DNA of 64,000 nt, from NCBI RefSeq assembly GCF_014174475.1, contig NZ_JACJUD010000007.1:1-64000 (forward strand). Direction: 5' to 3'. Within the stretch, counting starts at the first letter, position 1, and every line of letters begins with the position of its first letter. Both the position numbers and the translations under genes were made by a program. A model generated the notes under the pieces. That model did not search any database and was not told the origin of the DNA. It saw nothing but the letters and a program-made list of their open reading frames with translations. Shown one piece after another: positions 40,981 through 49,998 of this stretch. Source of the DNA: Aquipseudomonas ullengensis (GTDB lineage: Bacteria > Pseudomonadota > Gammaproteobacteria > Pseudomonadales > Pseudomonadaceae).

Positions 40981-42219
40981 TTACGGCTGGCTGTCGCCAA
41001 ATGCCGCTTCGATATTGATGCCAAAAGTCAGCACCCCCAGAAAATCGCCGCTTTGTGGTTCATGCAGGGGCGCGCTGACCTGTACCTGGAAGCTCTGCGT
41101 CGAGCCGTCGTAGCTGATGGGCTCGATCAGCAACTGATTGGGCTTGAGCGTGCGCACGCTGCTGAACTTGGCTTCGTCGCCCTGCCAGTAGTCGCTGGTG
41201 TTTTCACTCATGCCGGCGATGAGGCCGCGCTGGTCGGTGAGAAACAACTCGTTGAACAGCGGCGCGTACTGACGCTGAATGCCTTCCAGCAAGGCCGAGG
41301 CGGGTAGCTGGCGGACGCTGTCGATCAATGGCTGCTGGGGGCTTTCCAGTTCCTCGCGCCATTGTCGGTCGAGGCTGCTGATGTCGGCCGGCTGCAGCGG
41401 TTTCTCGGCATTCTGGCGCAGGCTGTCGAGCAGGGTCTGGTGGTGACCCCAGCGCTGCAGGTGCAAGTGCACCAACTGCTTGAGATGGTGGCGCTCCAGA
41501 TCACTGAGGGGCGAGCCGCTGGGCGCGCAGCTCTGGACCTGCTGGTTGAACGCGGGAAGGAAGCCGCTGTTGTGTTCCAGGTAGGTGCGTGAGAAGTAGA
41601 CGCCGAGCGGGCTGTAGCGCACGAAGCGCTGTTGCAGCTGCAGCGCTGGCTGTTGGGTAGGCAGGGCGCTGCTCATCACGTCCTGGTCGGCGAGGATCAT
41701 GTCGATGCGCCCGCGTTGCAGGAGTTGCAGCAGTTGCTCCAGGCGGGGAACGGTCTGCTGCACGTTGATGCCGCGGGTTTCCAGCCAGGCCAGGGTGTTG
41801 CTGCCGAGCACCGCGCCAATCCGCAGCTGCGGATCCCAGGGTGGACGATTGAGAATCTGTGGGTCCAGAGCGTACCAGTACCATTTCTCGATCAGTAGTG
41901 GCGCCGACAGCTCGGCAAAGGCATCGGCTTCAGCGTCCGGGGCGGAGCTGAAGAAGCCTTCGGAGAGATGGGTGCTGACATTGTGCTTGGCGCGCTTCCA
42001 GGACGTGAGCTGGATATCGTGGGGTTGGCGCAGGCGGCTGAAGATGCAGTCCAGTACGCTCACCGAGAGGCCGCTGAGCTGCCCGTCGATCATCAGCTGG
42101 TAGGGCGGTTCCTGGCTGGTGTCCAGGCGGATCATCCCCAGCGGGTCGGCGCAGGCTGGCTGGACGTGGAGCAGGGCAGTGACAAGCAAGGGTGCGCTGA
42201 TGGCCTTCCAGGCGCGCAT
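40981..42219 (-). CDS. periplasmic solute-binding-like protein with C-terminal sensor-like domain
   Basis: A 412-residue protein with signal peptide (APLLVTALLHVQPACA). Residues about 25-240 resemble a type 3 extracellular solute-binding domain (IRLDTSQEPPYQLMIDGQLS, MILADQDVMSSALP), and the C-terminal part (about 290-410) looks like a single Cache/PDC-type sensor domain (QYAPLFNELFLTDQRGLIAG, then LTFGINIEAAF). No membrane anchor or signalling domain follows, so it may be a free periplasmic binding/sensing protein. The start at 42219 has GGAG eight bases upstream. Function unknown. Confidence 0.75.
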   Translation of the reverse strand: MRAWKAISAPLLVTALLHVQPACADPLGMIRLDTSQEPPYQLMIDGQLSGLSVSVLDCIFSRLRQPHDIQLTSWKRAKHNVSTHLSEGFFSSAPDAEADAFAELSAPLLIEKWYWYALDPQILNRPPWDPQLRIGAVLGSNTLAWLETRGINVQQTVPRLEQLLQLLQRGRIDMILADQDVMSSALPTQQPALQLQQRFVRYSPLGVYFSRTYLEHNSGFLPAFNQQVQSCAPSGSPLSDLERHHLKQLVHLHLQRWGHHQTLLDSLRQNAEKPLQPADISSLDRQWREELESPQQPLIDSVRQLPASALLEGIQRQYAPLFNELFLTDQRGLIAGMSENTSDYWQGDEAKFSSVRTLKPNQLLIEPISYDGSTQSFQVQVSAPLHEPQSGDFLGVLTFGINIEAAFGDSQP

Positions 42220-42299
42220 AGCCAACTCTCCGGCAGGTTTTTCTCTCAGTCTAGGCGTTGGCAGTCTAGGCGCTGGACCTGTTTGTGTCGGGCAAAGAA

Positions 42300-42321
42300 A
42301 AGGGCAGCCGAAGCTGCCCTT
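42300..42321 (-). terminator. terminator after htpX
   Basis: AAGGGCAGC-CGAA-GCTGCCCTT, followed on the minus strand by TTCTTTGCC. It lies about 20 bases after the htpX stop. Confidence 0.8.
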
Positions 42322-42339
42322 GTCGTATTGCCCTATGGC

Positions 42340-43212
42340 TTAGCCGCGCTGGCGCAGTGCCGCGATGCGCACTTCCAGCGGTGGGTGAGTCATCAGCAGG
42401 CCGGCCAGGCCGTTCTTCAGGCCGCCGTTGATGCCAAAGGCGGTCAGGCTGCTGGGCATTGCCGCCGGGATGCCCTGTTCGGCGCGCAGGCGCTCCAGCG
42501 CACCGATCATCGAGCCAGTGCCAGCCAGGCGGGCGCCGGCTTCGTCGGCCTTGAACTCGCGTTTACGCGAGAACCACATGACGATGATGCTGGCCAGGAT
42601 GCCCAGAACAAGCTCGGCGAAGATGGTCGCGACGAAGTAGCCGATACCCGGGCCGTCTTCGTTTTTCAGGATCACCTTGTCGACGAAGTTGCCGAAGATC
42701 CGCGCGAAGAACATCACGAAGGTGTTCACCACGCCCTGGATCAGCGCCAGGGTGACCATGTCGCCATTGGCCACGTGACCGATTTCGTGGGCCAGTACGG
42801 CTTTCACTTCATCCGGAGAGAAACGCTCGAGCAGCCCCTGGCTAACCGCGACCAGGGCGTCGTTCTTGTTCCAGCCGGTGGCGAAGGCGTTGGACTCATG
42901 GGCAGGGAAGATGCCGACTTCCGGCATCTTGATCCCGGCATCGCGGGCCAGCTCTTCCACGGTCTGCAGCAGCCACTGTTCGTGGCGGGTACGTGGCTGG
43001 GTGATGATCTGCGTGCCGGTGCTCATCTTCGCCATCCACTTGGAGATGAACAGCGAGACCAGCGAGCCGGCGAAGCCGAATACGGCGCAGAAAACCAGCA
43101 GGCTGCCGTAGTTCTGACCAGTGAAGCGATCTACCCCCAGCAGTTTCAGGGTAATACTGGCAATCGCCAGTACTGCCAGGTTGGTGGCCAGGAACAACAC
43201 AATGCGCATCAT
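42340..43212 (-). CDS. htpX: membrane zinc protease HtpX
   Basis: A 290-residue M48 metalloprotease of the inner membrane that removes damaged membrane proteins together with FtsH. Two N-terminal helices (about 4-22 and 33-52), the zinc motif HEIGH in VKAVLAHEIGHVANGDM, the downstream Glu in KREFKADEAGARL, and two further helices (about 155-175 and 190-212). Start at MMRIVLFLATNLA (43212), like E. coli HtpX; GAGGAG lies 11 bases before. In E. coli htpX is under Cpx control; no Cpx box was identified here. Confidence 0.95.
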   Translation of the reverse strand: MMRIVLFLATNLAVLAIASITLKLLGVDRFTGQNYGSLLVFCAVFGFAGSLVSLFISKWMAKMSTGTQIITQPRTRHEQWLLQTVEELARDAGIKMPEVGIFPAHESNAFATGWNKNDALVAVSQGLLERFSPDEVKAVLAHEIGHVANGDMVTLALIQGVVNTFVMFFARIFGNFVDKVILKNEDGPGIGYFVATIFAELVLGILASIIVMWFSRKREFKADEAGARLAGTGSMIGALERLRAEQGIPAAMPSSLTAFGINGGLKNGLAGLLMTHPPLEVRIAALRQRG

Positions 43213-43300
43213 GGTTTGAAATTTCTCCTCAGGCAGGGACGGTCTGATTATGCCGGTTATATAGGGGCGCACCCCCCATGCCTTCAACCTGGGGACTATT

Positions 43301-43753
43301 TCAAACTGTGTCGCTGGTGGGCGTGAGCGTGCTTTCGAAGAGGTGGCGAGTGAGGCGTGCGACCTTTTCGCTGCTCTGCTGGCCGAGCGCTTCGCGCAGT
43401 TGCCAGGCGAGGGTGGCCTGCACGCGGCGCACGCTGGCTGTCTGCACGTCGCCGGCAGGGAGCGCGTGCGGGATGGCGCGCGACAGGCGCAGGAAGCCCT
43501 TTTCCGTGAGCACGGCCTGGTCCAGGGCGTCGTAGGCAATGGTCGAGTCGAAGCGGATGTAACCTTCCTCGGCCAGCCACAGCAGGGCGCCCAGGCAGCT
43601 CTGGTGGCGTTTGCTGGGCAGGCCGAATTCGTCCGGCTCCTCGCGGCCGATCAGGTCTTCCACGTAGAGCGCGATCTTGCGCGGGAAGGCCTGGTAGAGC
43701 GTCAGCATGCCGGCGGCGGCATCTTTGTAGAATTCGTCGATCTGCAGATCCAT
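43301..43753 (-). CDS. conserved hypothetical protein next to htpX
   Basis: A 150-residue soluble protein with no recognised domain. The start MDLQIDEFYKDAAAGMLTLY and the central LGALLWLAEEGYIRFDSTIA suggest a compact, mostly helical fold, perhaps winged-helix-like. The same position between htpX and the aminotransferase is, as far as I remember, occupied by an unnamed gene in P. aeruginosa, so it is conserved in the genus. Intergenic gaps are short (88 and 51 bp), all leftward. Confidence 0.8.
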   Translation of the reverse strand: MDLQIDEFYKDAAAGMLTLYQAFPRKIALYVEDLIGREEPDEFGLPSKRHQSCLGALLWLAEEGYIRFDSTIAYDALDQAVLTEKGFLRLSRAIPHALPAGDVQTASVRRVQATLAWQLREALGQQSSEKVARLTRHLFESTLTPTSDTV

Positions 43754-43804
43754 GGCTGGGCTCTTCGGCGGTGCGGGGCGACGGTTGCCGCCCCGGCGCG
43801 GCAG

Positions 43805-45016
43805 TTACTGGCGGTAGGACTTGAGGAAGTTGCCGATGCGGCCGATGGCCATTTCCAGATCATCCACGCGCGGCAGCGTGACGACGCGGAAGTGGTCCGG
43901 CCACGGCCAGTTGAACGCGGTGCCCTGGACGACCAGCAGCTTCTCGGAGAGCAGCAGGTCGAGGACGAACTTCTCGTCGTTATGGATCGGGCAGACCTTG
44001 GGGTCGATCTTGGGGAAGGCGTACAGCGCGCCCATCGGCTTGACGCAGCTGACCCCGGGGATGTCGTTGAGCAGCTCCCAGGTACGGTTGCGCTGCTCCA
44101 GCAGGCGGCCTTGCGGCAGCACCAGGTCGTTGATGCTCTGGTAGCCGCCCAGCGCCGTCTGGATCGCATGCTGGCTCGGCACGTTGGCGCACAGGCGCAT
44201 GTTGGCCAGGATGTCGATGCCTTCGATGTAGCTCACGGCCTTGTGCTTGGGCCCGGAGATGGCCACCCAGCCAGAGCGGAAACCGGCTACGCGGTAGGAC
44301 TTGGACAGGCCGTTGAAGGTCAGGCACAGCACGTCCGGAGCCAGCGAGGCGGTGCAGATGTGCTGGGCGTCGTCGTAGAGGATCTTGTCGTAGATCTCGT
44401 CGGAGAACAGCACCAGGTTGTGCTGGCGCGCCAGTTCGACGATTTCCAGCAGCACTTCGCGCGAGTACACGGCGCCAGTGGGGTTGTTCGGGTTGATCAG
44501 CACCAGGGCCTTAGTGTTCGGCGTGATCTTGGCGCGCATGTCGGCGATATCCGGGAACCAACCGGCCTGCTCGTCGCACAGGTAGTGCACCGGCTTGCCG
44601 CCGCCGAGAGCCACGGAGGCGGTCCACAGCGGGTAGTCGGGCGCCGGGATCAGCACTTCATCGCCGTTGTTGAGCAGGGCCTGCATGGCCATCACGATCA
44701 GTTCGGAGACGCCGTTGCCGAGGTAGATGTCCTCGATGCCGACACTTTCCACCTGCTTTTGCTGGTAATACTGCATCACCGCCTTGCGCGCACTGAACAG
44801 GCCTTTGGAATCGCTGTAGCCTTGCGCGGTGGGCAGGTTGCGGATCACGTCCTGAAGGATTTCCTCCGGGGCTTCGAAACCGAACGGCGCCGGGTTGCCG
44901 ATGTTCAGCTTGAGGATGCGTTGGCCTTCCTCTTCCAGGCGTTTGGCGTGCTTGAGCACCGGCCCGCGAATGTCGTAGCAGACGTTGGCAAGCTTGTTCG
45001 ATTTGCTGACCTGCAT
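43805..45016 (-). CDS. PLP-dependent aminotransferase (AlaA-like)
   Basis: A 403-residue class I/II aminotransferase. The start MQVSKSNKLANVCYDIRGPV and the KRLEEEGQRILKLNIGNPAPFGF stretch match the AlaA (YfbQ) alanine transaminase group. PLP-binding lysine is in LTFNGLSKSYRVAGFRSGW; NPNNPTGAVYS and FSDEIYDKILYD are the other cofactor motifs. It makes alanine from pyruvate and glutamate in E. coli. It is divergent from msrB (180 bp). Confidence 0.92.
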   Translation of the reverse strand: MQVSKSNKLANVCYDIRGPVLKHAKRLEEEGQRILKLNIGNPAPFGFEAPEEILQDVIRNLPTAQGYSDSKGLFSARKAVMQYYQQKQVESVGIEDIYLGNGVSELIVMAMQALLNNGDEVLIPAPDYPLWTASVALGGGKPVHYLCDEQAGWFPDIADMRAKITPNTKALVLINPNNPTGAVYSREVLLEIVELARQHNLVLFSDEIYDKILYDDAQHICTASLAPDVLCLTFNGLSKSYRVAGFRSGWVAISGPKHKAVSYIEGIDILANMRLCANVPSQHAIQTALGGYQSINDLVLPQGRLLEQRNRTWELLNDIPGVSCVKPMGALYAFPKIDPKVCPIHNDEKFVLDLLLSEKLLVVQGTAFNWPWPDHFRVVTLPRVDDLEMAIGRIGNFLKSYRQ

Positions 45017-45196
45017 GATGCTGTTGTCCCGAACTGAAAATGGCTGCGTGGCGCAGCGGGATATCCTGATGTTCGCGCCTTGGCTGGCTGTAATGTGGCG
45101 GCCAGGTTGGCGTCTAAAGAGTCACGCATGATACGTGCGGCTCGATGACCGGAAAAGGTACAGATCGGGCTTTTTTCCACGCTGGAGGTATGCCCC

Positions 45197-45589
45197 ATGG
45201 AGAAGATCGAAAAACCCCTGGAAGCCTGGCGCGACGAGCTTTCCGACGCCCAATACCATGTCTGCCGCCTGGGGGGGACGGAGCGTCCGTTCACCGGTGA
45301 ATACCACGACAGCAAGGTGCCCGGTATCTACCACTGCGCCTGTTGCGGCGAGGCGCTGTTCGACTCGGACGCGAAGTACGATTCCGGCAGTGGCTGGCCG
45401 AGTTATTTCCAGCCGGTGAATGGCGAGGTGATCGCCGAGAAGGAAGACTTCAGCCATGGCATGCACCGGGTCGAGGTCAAATGCGCCAAGTGCGATGCAC
45501 ACCTGGGACATCTCTTCCCCGACGGGCCGCGACCAACCGGCCTGCGCTACTGCATCAATTCGTTGTCGCTGAAGTTGCAACCCAAATAG
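45197..45589 (+). CDS. msrB: peptide-methionine (R)-S-oxide reductase MsrB
   Basis: A 130-residue enzyme that repairs the R form of methionine sulfoxide in proteins. Zinc ligands are two C-x2-C pairs (C47/C50 and C96/C99), catalytic Cys is C119 in GLRYCINSLSL, and SGSGWPSYFQP is the substrate-binding motif. Ribosome binding site GGAGG precedes the ATG. It is followed by the gpx-ospR pair, forming a peroxide defence block. Confidence 0.96.
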   Translation: MEKIEKPLEAWRDELSDAQYHVCRLGGTERPFTGEYHDSKVPGIYHCACCGEALFDSDAKYDSGSGWPSYFQPVNGEVIAEKEDFSHGMHRVEVKCAKCDAHLGHLFPDGPRPTGLRYCINSLSLKLQPK

Positions 45590-45655
45590 CGCGATTGACC
45601 CGGGCGCGGCGCTTGCTTTGCCTGGGTCATGGCGGTTTTTGCGGATTGATAACTG

Positions 45656-45683
45656 GCAATTAAATTGTGTGCAATTTAATTGC
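45656..45683. promoter_or_regulatory. operator palindrome of the gpx-ospR promoter
   Basis: GCAATTAAATT (45656-45666), a 6-base spacer GTGTGC, then AATTTAATTGC (45673-45683): two perfect 11 bp inverted arms. It overlaps a candidate -35 (TTGTGT, 45665-45670) placed 17 bp before a -10 TATATT (45688-45693). MarR/OhrR-type repressors bind AT-rich palindromes of this kind, and the encoded OspR is the obvious candidate for autoregulation. Confidence 0.85.
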
Positions 45684-45728
45684 TCGCTATATTGCCTGCG
45701 CCATCCCCACTTATCCGGAGCTTCATCC

Positions 45729-46214
45729 ATGAGCGACAAACTGTTCGATATCCCCGTGACCACCATCAAGGGCGAACAAAAGACCCTCGCCGACTTCGGC
45801 GGCAAGGCCGTGCTGGTGGTCAACACGGCCAGCAAATGCGGCTTCACCCCGCAGTACCAGGGGCTGGAAAGCATCTGGCAGCAATACAAGGACAAGGGGC
45901 TGGTGGTGCTGGGCTTCCCTTGCAACCAGTTTGGTAAGCAGGAACCGGGTGATGAGGGCGCGATTAGCGAGTTCTGCGAGCTGAACTTTGGTGTCAGCTT
46001 CCCGCTGTTCAAGAAGATCGATGTCAACGGCAGCGACGCTCATCCGCTCTACGTGCAGCTCAAGCAGCGCGCTCCCGGCCTGCTTGGTAGCAAGGGCATC
46101 AAGTGGAATTTCACCAAATTCCTCATCGATGGCGAGGGCAAAGTGGTCAAGCGTTTCGCCCCGACCACCAAGCCGGAAGACCTCGCCGGCGAGATCGAAG
46201 CCCTGCTGCAATGA
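45729..46214 (+). CDS. glutathione peroxidase-family thiol peroxidase
   Basis: A 161-residue enzyme that reduces peroxides. Peroxidatic residue is C37 in NTASKCGFTPQY (cysteine, not selenocysteine); the partner residues are in FPCNQFGKQEPG and KWNFTKF. The Cys in FPCNQF suggests thioredoxin-dependent turnover, as in many bacterial enzymes. GGAG precedes the ATG. The repressor gene ospR overlaps its stop (ATGA), and an operator palindrome overlaps the promoter, so it should be induced by oxidants. Confidence 0.94.
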   Translation: MSDKLFDIPVTTIKGEQKTLADFGGKAVLVVNTASKCGFTPQYQGLESIWQQYKDKGLVVLGFPCNQFGKQEPGDEGAISEFCELNFGVSFPLFKKIDVNGSDAHPLYVQLKQRAPGLLGSKGIKWNFTKFLIDGEGKVVKRFAPTTKPEDLAGEIEALLQ

Positions 46215-46672
46215 GTTCGATGGACGACGCGCAGGCCTTGCTGCAGCTGGACAACCAGCTTTGCTTCAAGCTTTACGCAGCCTCGCGTGCGGTCACCCGT
46301 GCCTACAAGCCGATGCTCGATGAGCTCGGCCTGACATACCCGCAGTACCTGGTGATGCTGGTGCTCTGGGAATGGCAGGGCGCGCCGCCAGCGCAGCCAA
46401 CGGTGAAGGCCCTGGGGGAGCGTTTGCGACTGGACTCCGGCACCCTGACACCGCTGCTCAAGCGCCTGGAACAGCTCGATCTGGTGCAGCGCCGTCGCTC
46501 TTCGGTAGACGAGCGCGAAGTGCATCTGTGCCTGAGTGCGGCCGGCCAGCAACTGCGTGAGCGCGTGTTGCCGCTGAAAGGGCGCTTGCTGTGTGATCTG
46601 GGCGTCGATCTAGGTGAGCTGGATGGATTGCGCCAGAACCTTGATGTGCTGCTGGGGCGCTTGAGTGCCTGA
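46211..46672 (+). CDS. ospR: MarR-family oxidative stress repressor OspR
   Basis: A 153-residue MarR/OhrR-type regulator. The N-terminal LQLDNQLCFKLYAASRAVTR has C18 at the position of the redox-sensing Cys of OhrR/OspR; other cysteines are C107 and C128. The winged helix is at about 60-105 (VKALGERLRLDSGTLTPLLK and RRRSSVDEREVHL). P. aeruginosa OspR represses the adjacent glutathione peroxidase gene and affects pigment and virulence. Start overlaps the gpx stop, a classic feedback pair. sagS follows convergently after 27 bp. Confidence 0.92.
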   Translation: MSSMDDAQALLQLDNQLCFKLYAASRAVTRAYKPMLDELGLTYPQYLVMLVLWEWQGAPPAQPTVKALGERLRLDSGTLTPLLKRLEQLDLVQRRRSSVDEREVHLCLSAAGQQLRERVLPLKGRLLCDLGVDLGELDGLRQNLDVLLGRLSA

Positions 46673-46699
46673 TTGCTGCCGGCCCTGATCGAGCCTCGA

Positions 46700-49018
46700 T
46701 CAGGGCTGCGTGGCCAGCGGTAGCCAGTTGTCCAGCAGGTTGGCCAGGTCTTCGCGGCGAAACGGTTTGGCCAAGTAGTCATTCATCCCCGCTGCCTGGC
46801 AACGCTCGCGCTCGTCGGGCAGGGCGTTGGCGGTCAGGGCGATGATCGGTAGGTCGAGCCAGCGCCCGTTCTGGCGAATGCGCCGGGTCGCCTCGTAGCC
46901 ATCCATCACCGGCATGTTGCAGTCCATCAGCACCAGATCGACTGCGTGTCGTTCCAGGTAGCTGATGGCTTCGCCGCCATGGGCGGCTACCACCACCTCG
47001 CAACCCAGCTTGCCGAGCATGCCCTTGGCGACTAGTTGGTTGACCTGGTTGTCCTCTACCAGAAGGATCTTCGCCTGCCGTTGAGGGCTTGGGGGCTGCT
47101 TGTGCGTCTCGTTGTCACCGGCCTGGTGGGGCTCCAGCAGGCGCAGCAGGGTCTGGTGCAGCACCGAACGGGCCAGTGGCCTGGCCAGCTGTTCGAACGG
47201 CGCGAGGGCTGCGGCCTGGGTGCCTGGCAGGAAGCCGCCATAAGCGGATACCAGCAGGATCGGCGTGTTCAGCCGCTGGCGTAGGCTGGCCAGTTGCTCG
47301 GGCTGGTCGCAAATCAGCAGGTCGGCTTGTTTCTCGTCGAGGCTGCTGGCGCCGTCCTGGCGGCGGAAGTCCAGCCCCCAGCCTGGCAGCCAGGTACCCA
47401 GCAGTTCACTCAGGCCGCTATCGCCCGCGCACAAGGCGGCGACCTTGCCGCGCAAGGCCGGCCATTGCGAGGCAGGGATGTGGCTTGCCAGTGGCAGCTC
47501 GGCGCAGAACTGGCTGCCGAAGCCCTCTTCGGAGCTGAGGCTGAGCGTGCCCTGCATGATTTCGCACAGGCGCCGGGTCAGTGCCAGGCCCAGGCCGGTA
47601 CCGCCGTATTGACGGGTGATGCCGGCTCCGGCCTGGGTAAAGGGTTGGAAGATGCGCGACTGGGCATCCTTGGGGATGCCGATACCCGTGTCGTGCACCT
47701 CGATGCGTACCCCACCGGCGCTGGGCACAATGCGCAGGTCGACGCGGCCAAAGCGGGTGAACTTGAGCGCATTGGACAGCAGGTTGCTGATGATCTGCCG
47801 CACCCGAGTCGGGTCGCCGAGCACCTGGGCCGGCAGGGTCGGATCGATCAGGCAGGTCAGTTCGACATTCGGCCCGGCGTTCTGCGACAGCAGGTTGGCG
47901 GTTTCCTCGGCCAGGGCGCCAAGGTCCAGCGGGATCTGCTCCAGTTCCAGTTGCCCGGCCTCGAACTTGGACAGGTCGAGAATGTCGTTGAGCAGGTCCA
48001 CCAGGACCTTGCCCGAGTCATGGGCAATCGACAGTTGCTGGCGCTGTTCGCTGCTCAGTGGGCCGTCGAGGGACAGCGCCAGCATCCCCAGCAGGCCATT
48101 GAGTGGGGTGCGGATTTCGTGGCTCATGTTGGCCAGGAAGGCGGCGCGGGCCTGGGCCATTTCCTGGGCGCTGCTGCGGGCCTGCTCCAGTTCGGTATTG
48201 GACAGGGTCAGGCGGGCGTTGGTCGCCTTGAGTTCGGAGGTGCGGGCCGAGACGATGTTTTCCAGCTCGCCCAGGTATTGGGTCAGGCGGTCCTCGGCCT
48301 CGCGGCGTTGGCTGATTTCGTCATGGATGCTGGTCAGCTGTTTGTTGGTGACGGCGACCAGGGTGCCGATTTCATCGCGCTCATGGCTGGGCGGGCAGGG
48401 AATCGCCGAGAAGTCGCGGCGGGGATCGCGCTCGCTGAGGGCGCGGATGATGCCAACCAGGGGTTTGGTCAGCATGACGTAGAACAGCACCAGCAGAATC
48501 AGCGACAGCAACAGGCTGCGGGCAAAGCCAGTCAGCAGGGTGAGCAGGGCACGCTTGAGGAAATCGCTGCCGAACGCATAGGTATCGACATCCAGGCGCA
48601 GCAGGCCGAGGGCTTCATTGGGGGCGTGGCTGACATACAGCGGGTCTTCGAACTGGCGACTCTGGCCGAAGAGGAAGTCACTGAACAGGCGATAGCGGCT
48701 TTCTGCAGCCGGGCGGCTGACGGTGGCGAGGGTCATGCCGCTGTTGTCGATGATCTCGGCACGCATGACGGCGGGTGATTGCAGCAGGCCCAGTACCAGC
48801 TCCTGGGCCAGCTCGGCGTCGATGTTGTAGGCGATGCGGGCGGCGGGGTTGTGGCTGATTTCCAGCAGGGATTTGATTTCCCGGTCGATCGACGCGTCTT
48901 CGCTGGCATAATCGAGGCTGACTTGAATCAGGCTTAGCAGCGTTCCCAGGATAAACGCCACCAGCACCGTCAAACTGGCCTGTTTGTACGACAGGCGATG
49001 GGTGAGCGATATATCCAT
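46700..49018 (-). CDS. sagS: hybrid sensor histidine kinase SagS
   Basis: A 772-residue hybrid kinase. Helix 1 (about 10-34), a periplasmic sensor part, helix 2 (about 165-190), a HAMP-like linker and coiled coil (QRREAEDRLTQYLGELENIV), H-box NMSHEIRTPLNG, the ATPase N and G boxes (NLLSNALKF, GGTGLGLAL) and a C-terminal receiver with the phospho-acceptor Asp in VLMDCNMPVMDG. SagS of P. aeruginosa controls the switch from motile to biofilm life via HptB and BfiSR. Start at 49018 (MDISLTHRLSYKQ) is a judgement; the frame opens 48 bases earlier. Placement next to ospR is as in P. aeruginosa. Confidence 0.9.
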   Translation of the reverse strand: MDISLTHRLSYKQASLTVLVAFILGTLLSLIQVSLDYASEDASIDREIKSLLEISHNPAARIAYNIDAELAQELVLGLLQSPAVMRAEIIDNSGMTLATVSRPAAESRYRLFSDFLFGQSRQFEDPLYVSHAPNEALGLLRLDVDTYAFGSDFLKRALLTLLTGFARSLLLSLILLVLFYVMLTKPLVGIIRALSERDPRRDFSAIPCPPSHERDEIGTLVAVTNKQLTSIHDEISQRREAEDRLTQYLGELENIVSARTSELKATNARLTLSNTELEQARSSAQEMAQARAAFLANMSHEIRTPLNGLLGMLALSLDGPLSSEQRQQLSIAHDSGKVLVDLLNDILDLSKFEAGQLELEQIPLDLGALAEETANLLSQNAGPNVELTCLIDPTLPAQVLGDPTRVRQIISNLLSNALKFTRFGRVDLRIVPSAGGVRIEVHDTGIGIPKDAQSRIFQPFTQAGAGITRQYGGTGLGLALTRRLCEIMQGTLSLSSEEGFGSQFCAELPLASHIPASQWPALRGKVAALCAGDSGLSELLGTWLPGWGLDFRRQDGASSLDEKQADLLICDQPEQLASLRQRLNTPILLVSAYGGFLPGTQAAALAPFEQLARPLARSVLHQTLLRLLEPHQAGDNETHKQPPSPQRQAKILLVEDNQVNQLVAKGMLGKLGCEVVVAAHGGEAISYLERHAVDLVLMDCNMPVMDGYEATRRIRQNGRWLDLPIIALTANALPDERERCQAAGMNDYLAKPFRREDLANLLDNWLPLATQP

Positions 49019-49107
49019 GGGCGGGCGATTGTTCCTTGATTCAGACGCTTGCCAAGCATAGCCCATAGGGTCTGGCCGCCGTCAGGGGCGGTGATGAGGA
49101 GTGAGTT

Positions 49108-49998
49108 GTGGATTCCCGTTTGAACAATTTTTTGCAGCGTGCCGATGAAGTACTGACGCGTCTGGAGCCCCTCCTGCCGGCGCAGCGAGTGGAGGTGGAT
49201 TGGAGCGCTGTGATCGCCGCGCGCTGGCAGCGCGAAGGGCGCAGCGGTTATCTGCAGCCGTTGCGCGTCAGCCTGGATCTGGACCTGAATGATCTGGTCG
49301 GCGTGGACACCCAGCGCGACCAGCTGGCGCGCAATACCCGCCAGTTCGTCCAGGGCTTGCCCGCCAACCATGCGTTGCTCTGGGGTGCACGTGGCACCGG
49401 CAAATCCTCGCTGGTGCGGGCGCTGCTGGCCGAACATGCCAAGGTTGGCCTGCGCCTGATCGAGATCGAGCGCGACCACCTGGCGGATCTGCCGCGCGTG
49501 GTGGAGTTGCTGGCCGGGCTGCCGCAACGCTTCGTGCTGTTCTGCGACGACCTCTCGTTCGAAGCGGGCGAGGGCGATTACCGCGTGCTGAAGAGCGTGC
49601 TGGACGGCTCCCTGGAACGCGCCCCGGACAATGTGCTGCTGTATGCCACGTCCAACCGTCGCCACCTGGTGCCGGAGAAGGAAAGCGACAACGAAAACTG
49701 GAAACACGTCGAAGGCGAGCTGCACCCGAGCGAGGCAGTGGAGGACAAGATCGCCCTGTCGGATCGCTTCGGCCTGTGGCTGTCCTTCTATCCCTTCACT
49801 CAGGATCACTTCCTGGCGGTGGTGCAGCACTGGATCGGCGTGCTGGCCGCTCAGGCCGGTTTGCAGTGGCAGTGGAGCCACGAGCTGGAAATCTTGGCCA
49901 TCCGCTGGGCGCTCGGGCGTGGCAACCGCAATGGTCGCTGTGCTTACCAGTTTGCCCGTCAGTGGGTTGGCCTGGCACTGCTGGAGGGGCAGCCATGA
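49108..49998 (+). CDS. DUF815 AAA-type ATPase
   Basis: A 296-residue ATP-binding protein of the DUF815 family. Walker A is in LLWGARGTGKSSLVRAL; Walker B is in FVLFCDDLSFEAGEGDYRV; arginine-finger-like YATSNRRHLV follows. Start is GTG (49108) with GAGGAG upstream. Function of the family is unknown. It is divergent from sagS (89 bp), and its stop overlaps the next gene (ATGA), the methionine sulfoxide reductase, so they are translated together. Confidence 0.9.
   Translation: MDSRLNNFLQRADEVLTRLEPLLPAQRVEVDWSAVIAARWQREGRSGYLQPLRVSLDLDLNDLVGVDTQRDQLARNTRQFVQGLPANHALLWGARGTGKSSLVRALLAEHAKVGLRLIEIERDHLADLPRVVELLAGLPQRFVLFCDDLSFEAGEGDYRVLKSVLDGSLERAPDNVLLYATSNRRHLVPEKESDNENWKHVEGELHPSEAVEDKIALSDRFGLWLSFYPFTQDHFLAVVQHWIGVLAAQAGLQWQWSHELEILAIRWALGRGNRNGRCAYQFARQWVGLALLEGQP

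Noticed and set aside
47294..48778. 494-residue open frame antisense to sagS
   Set aside because: Gln/Ala/Gly-rich mirror frame; the sense strand has all kinase motifs.
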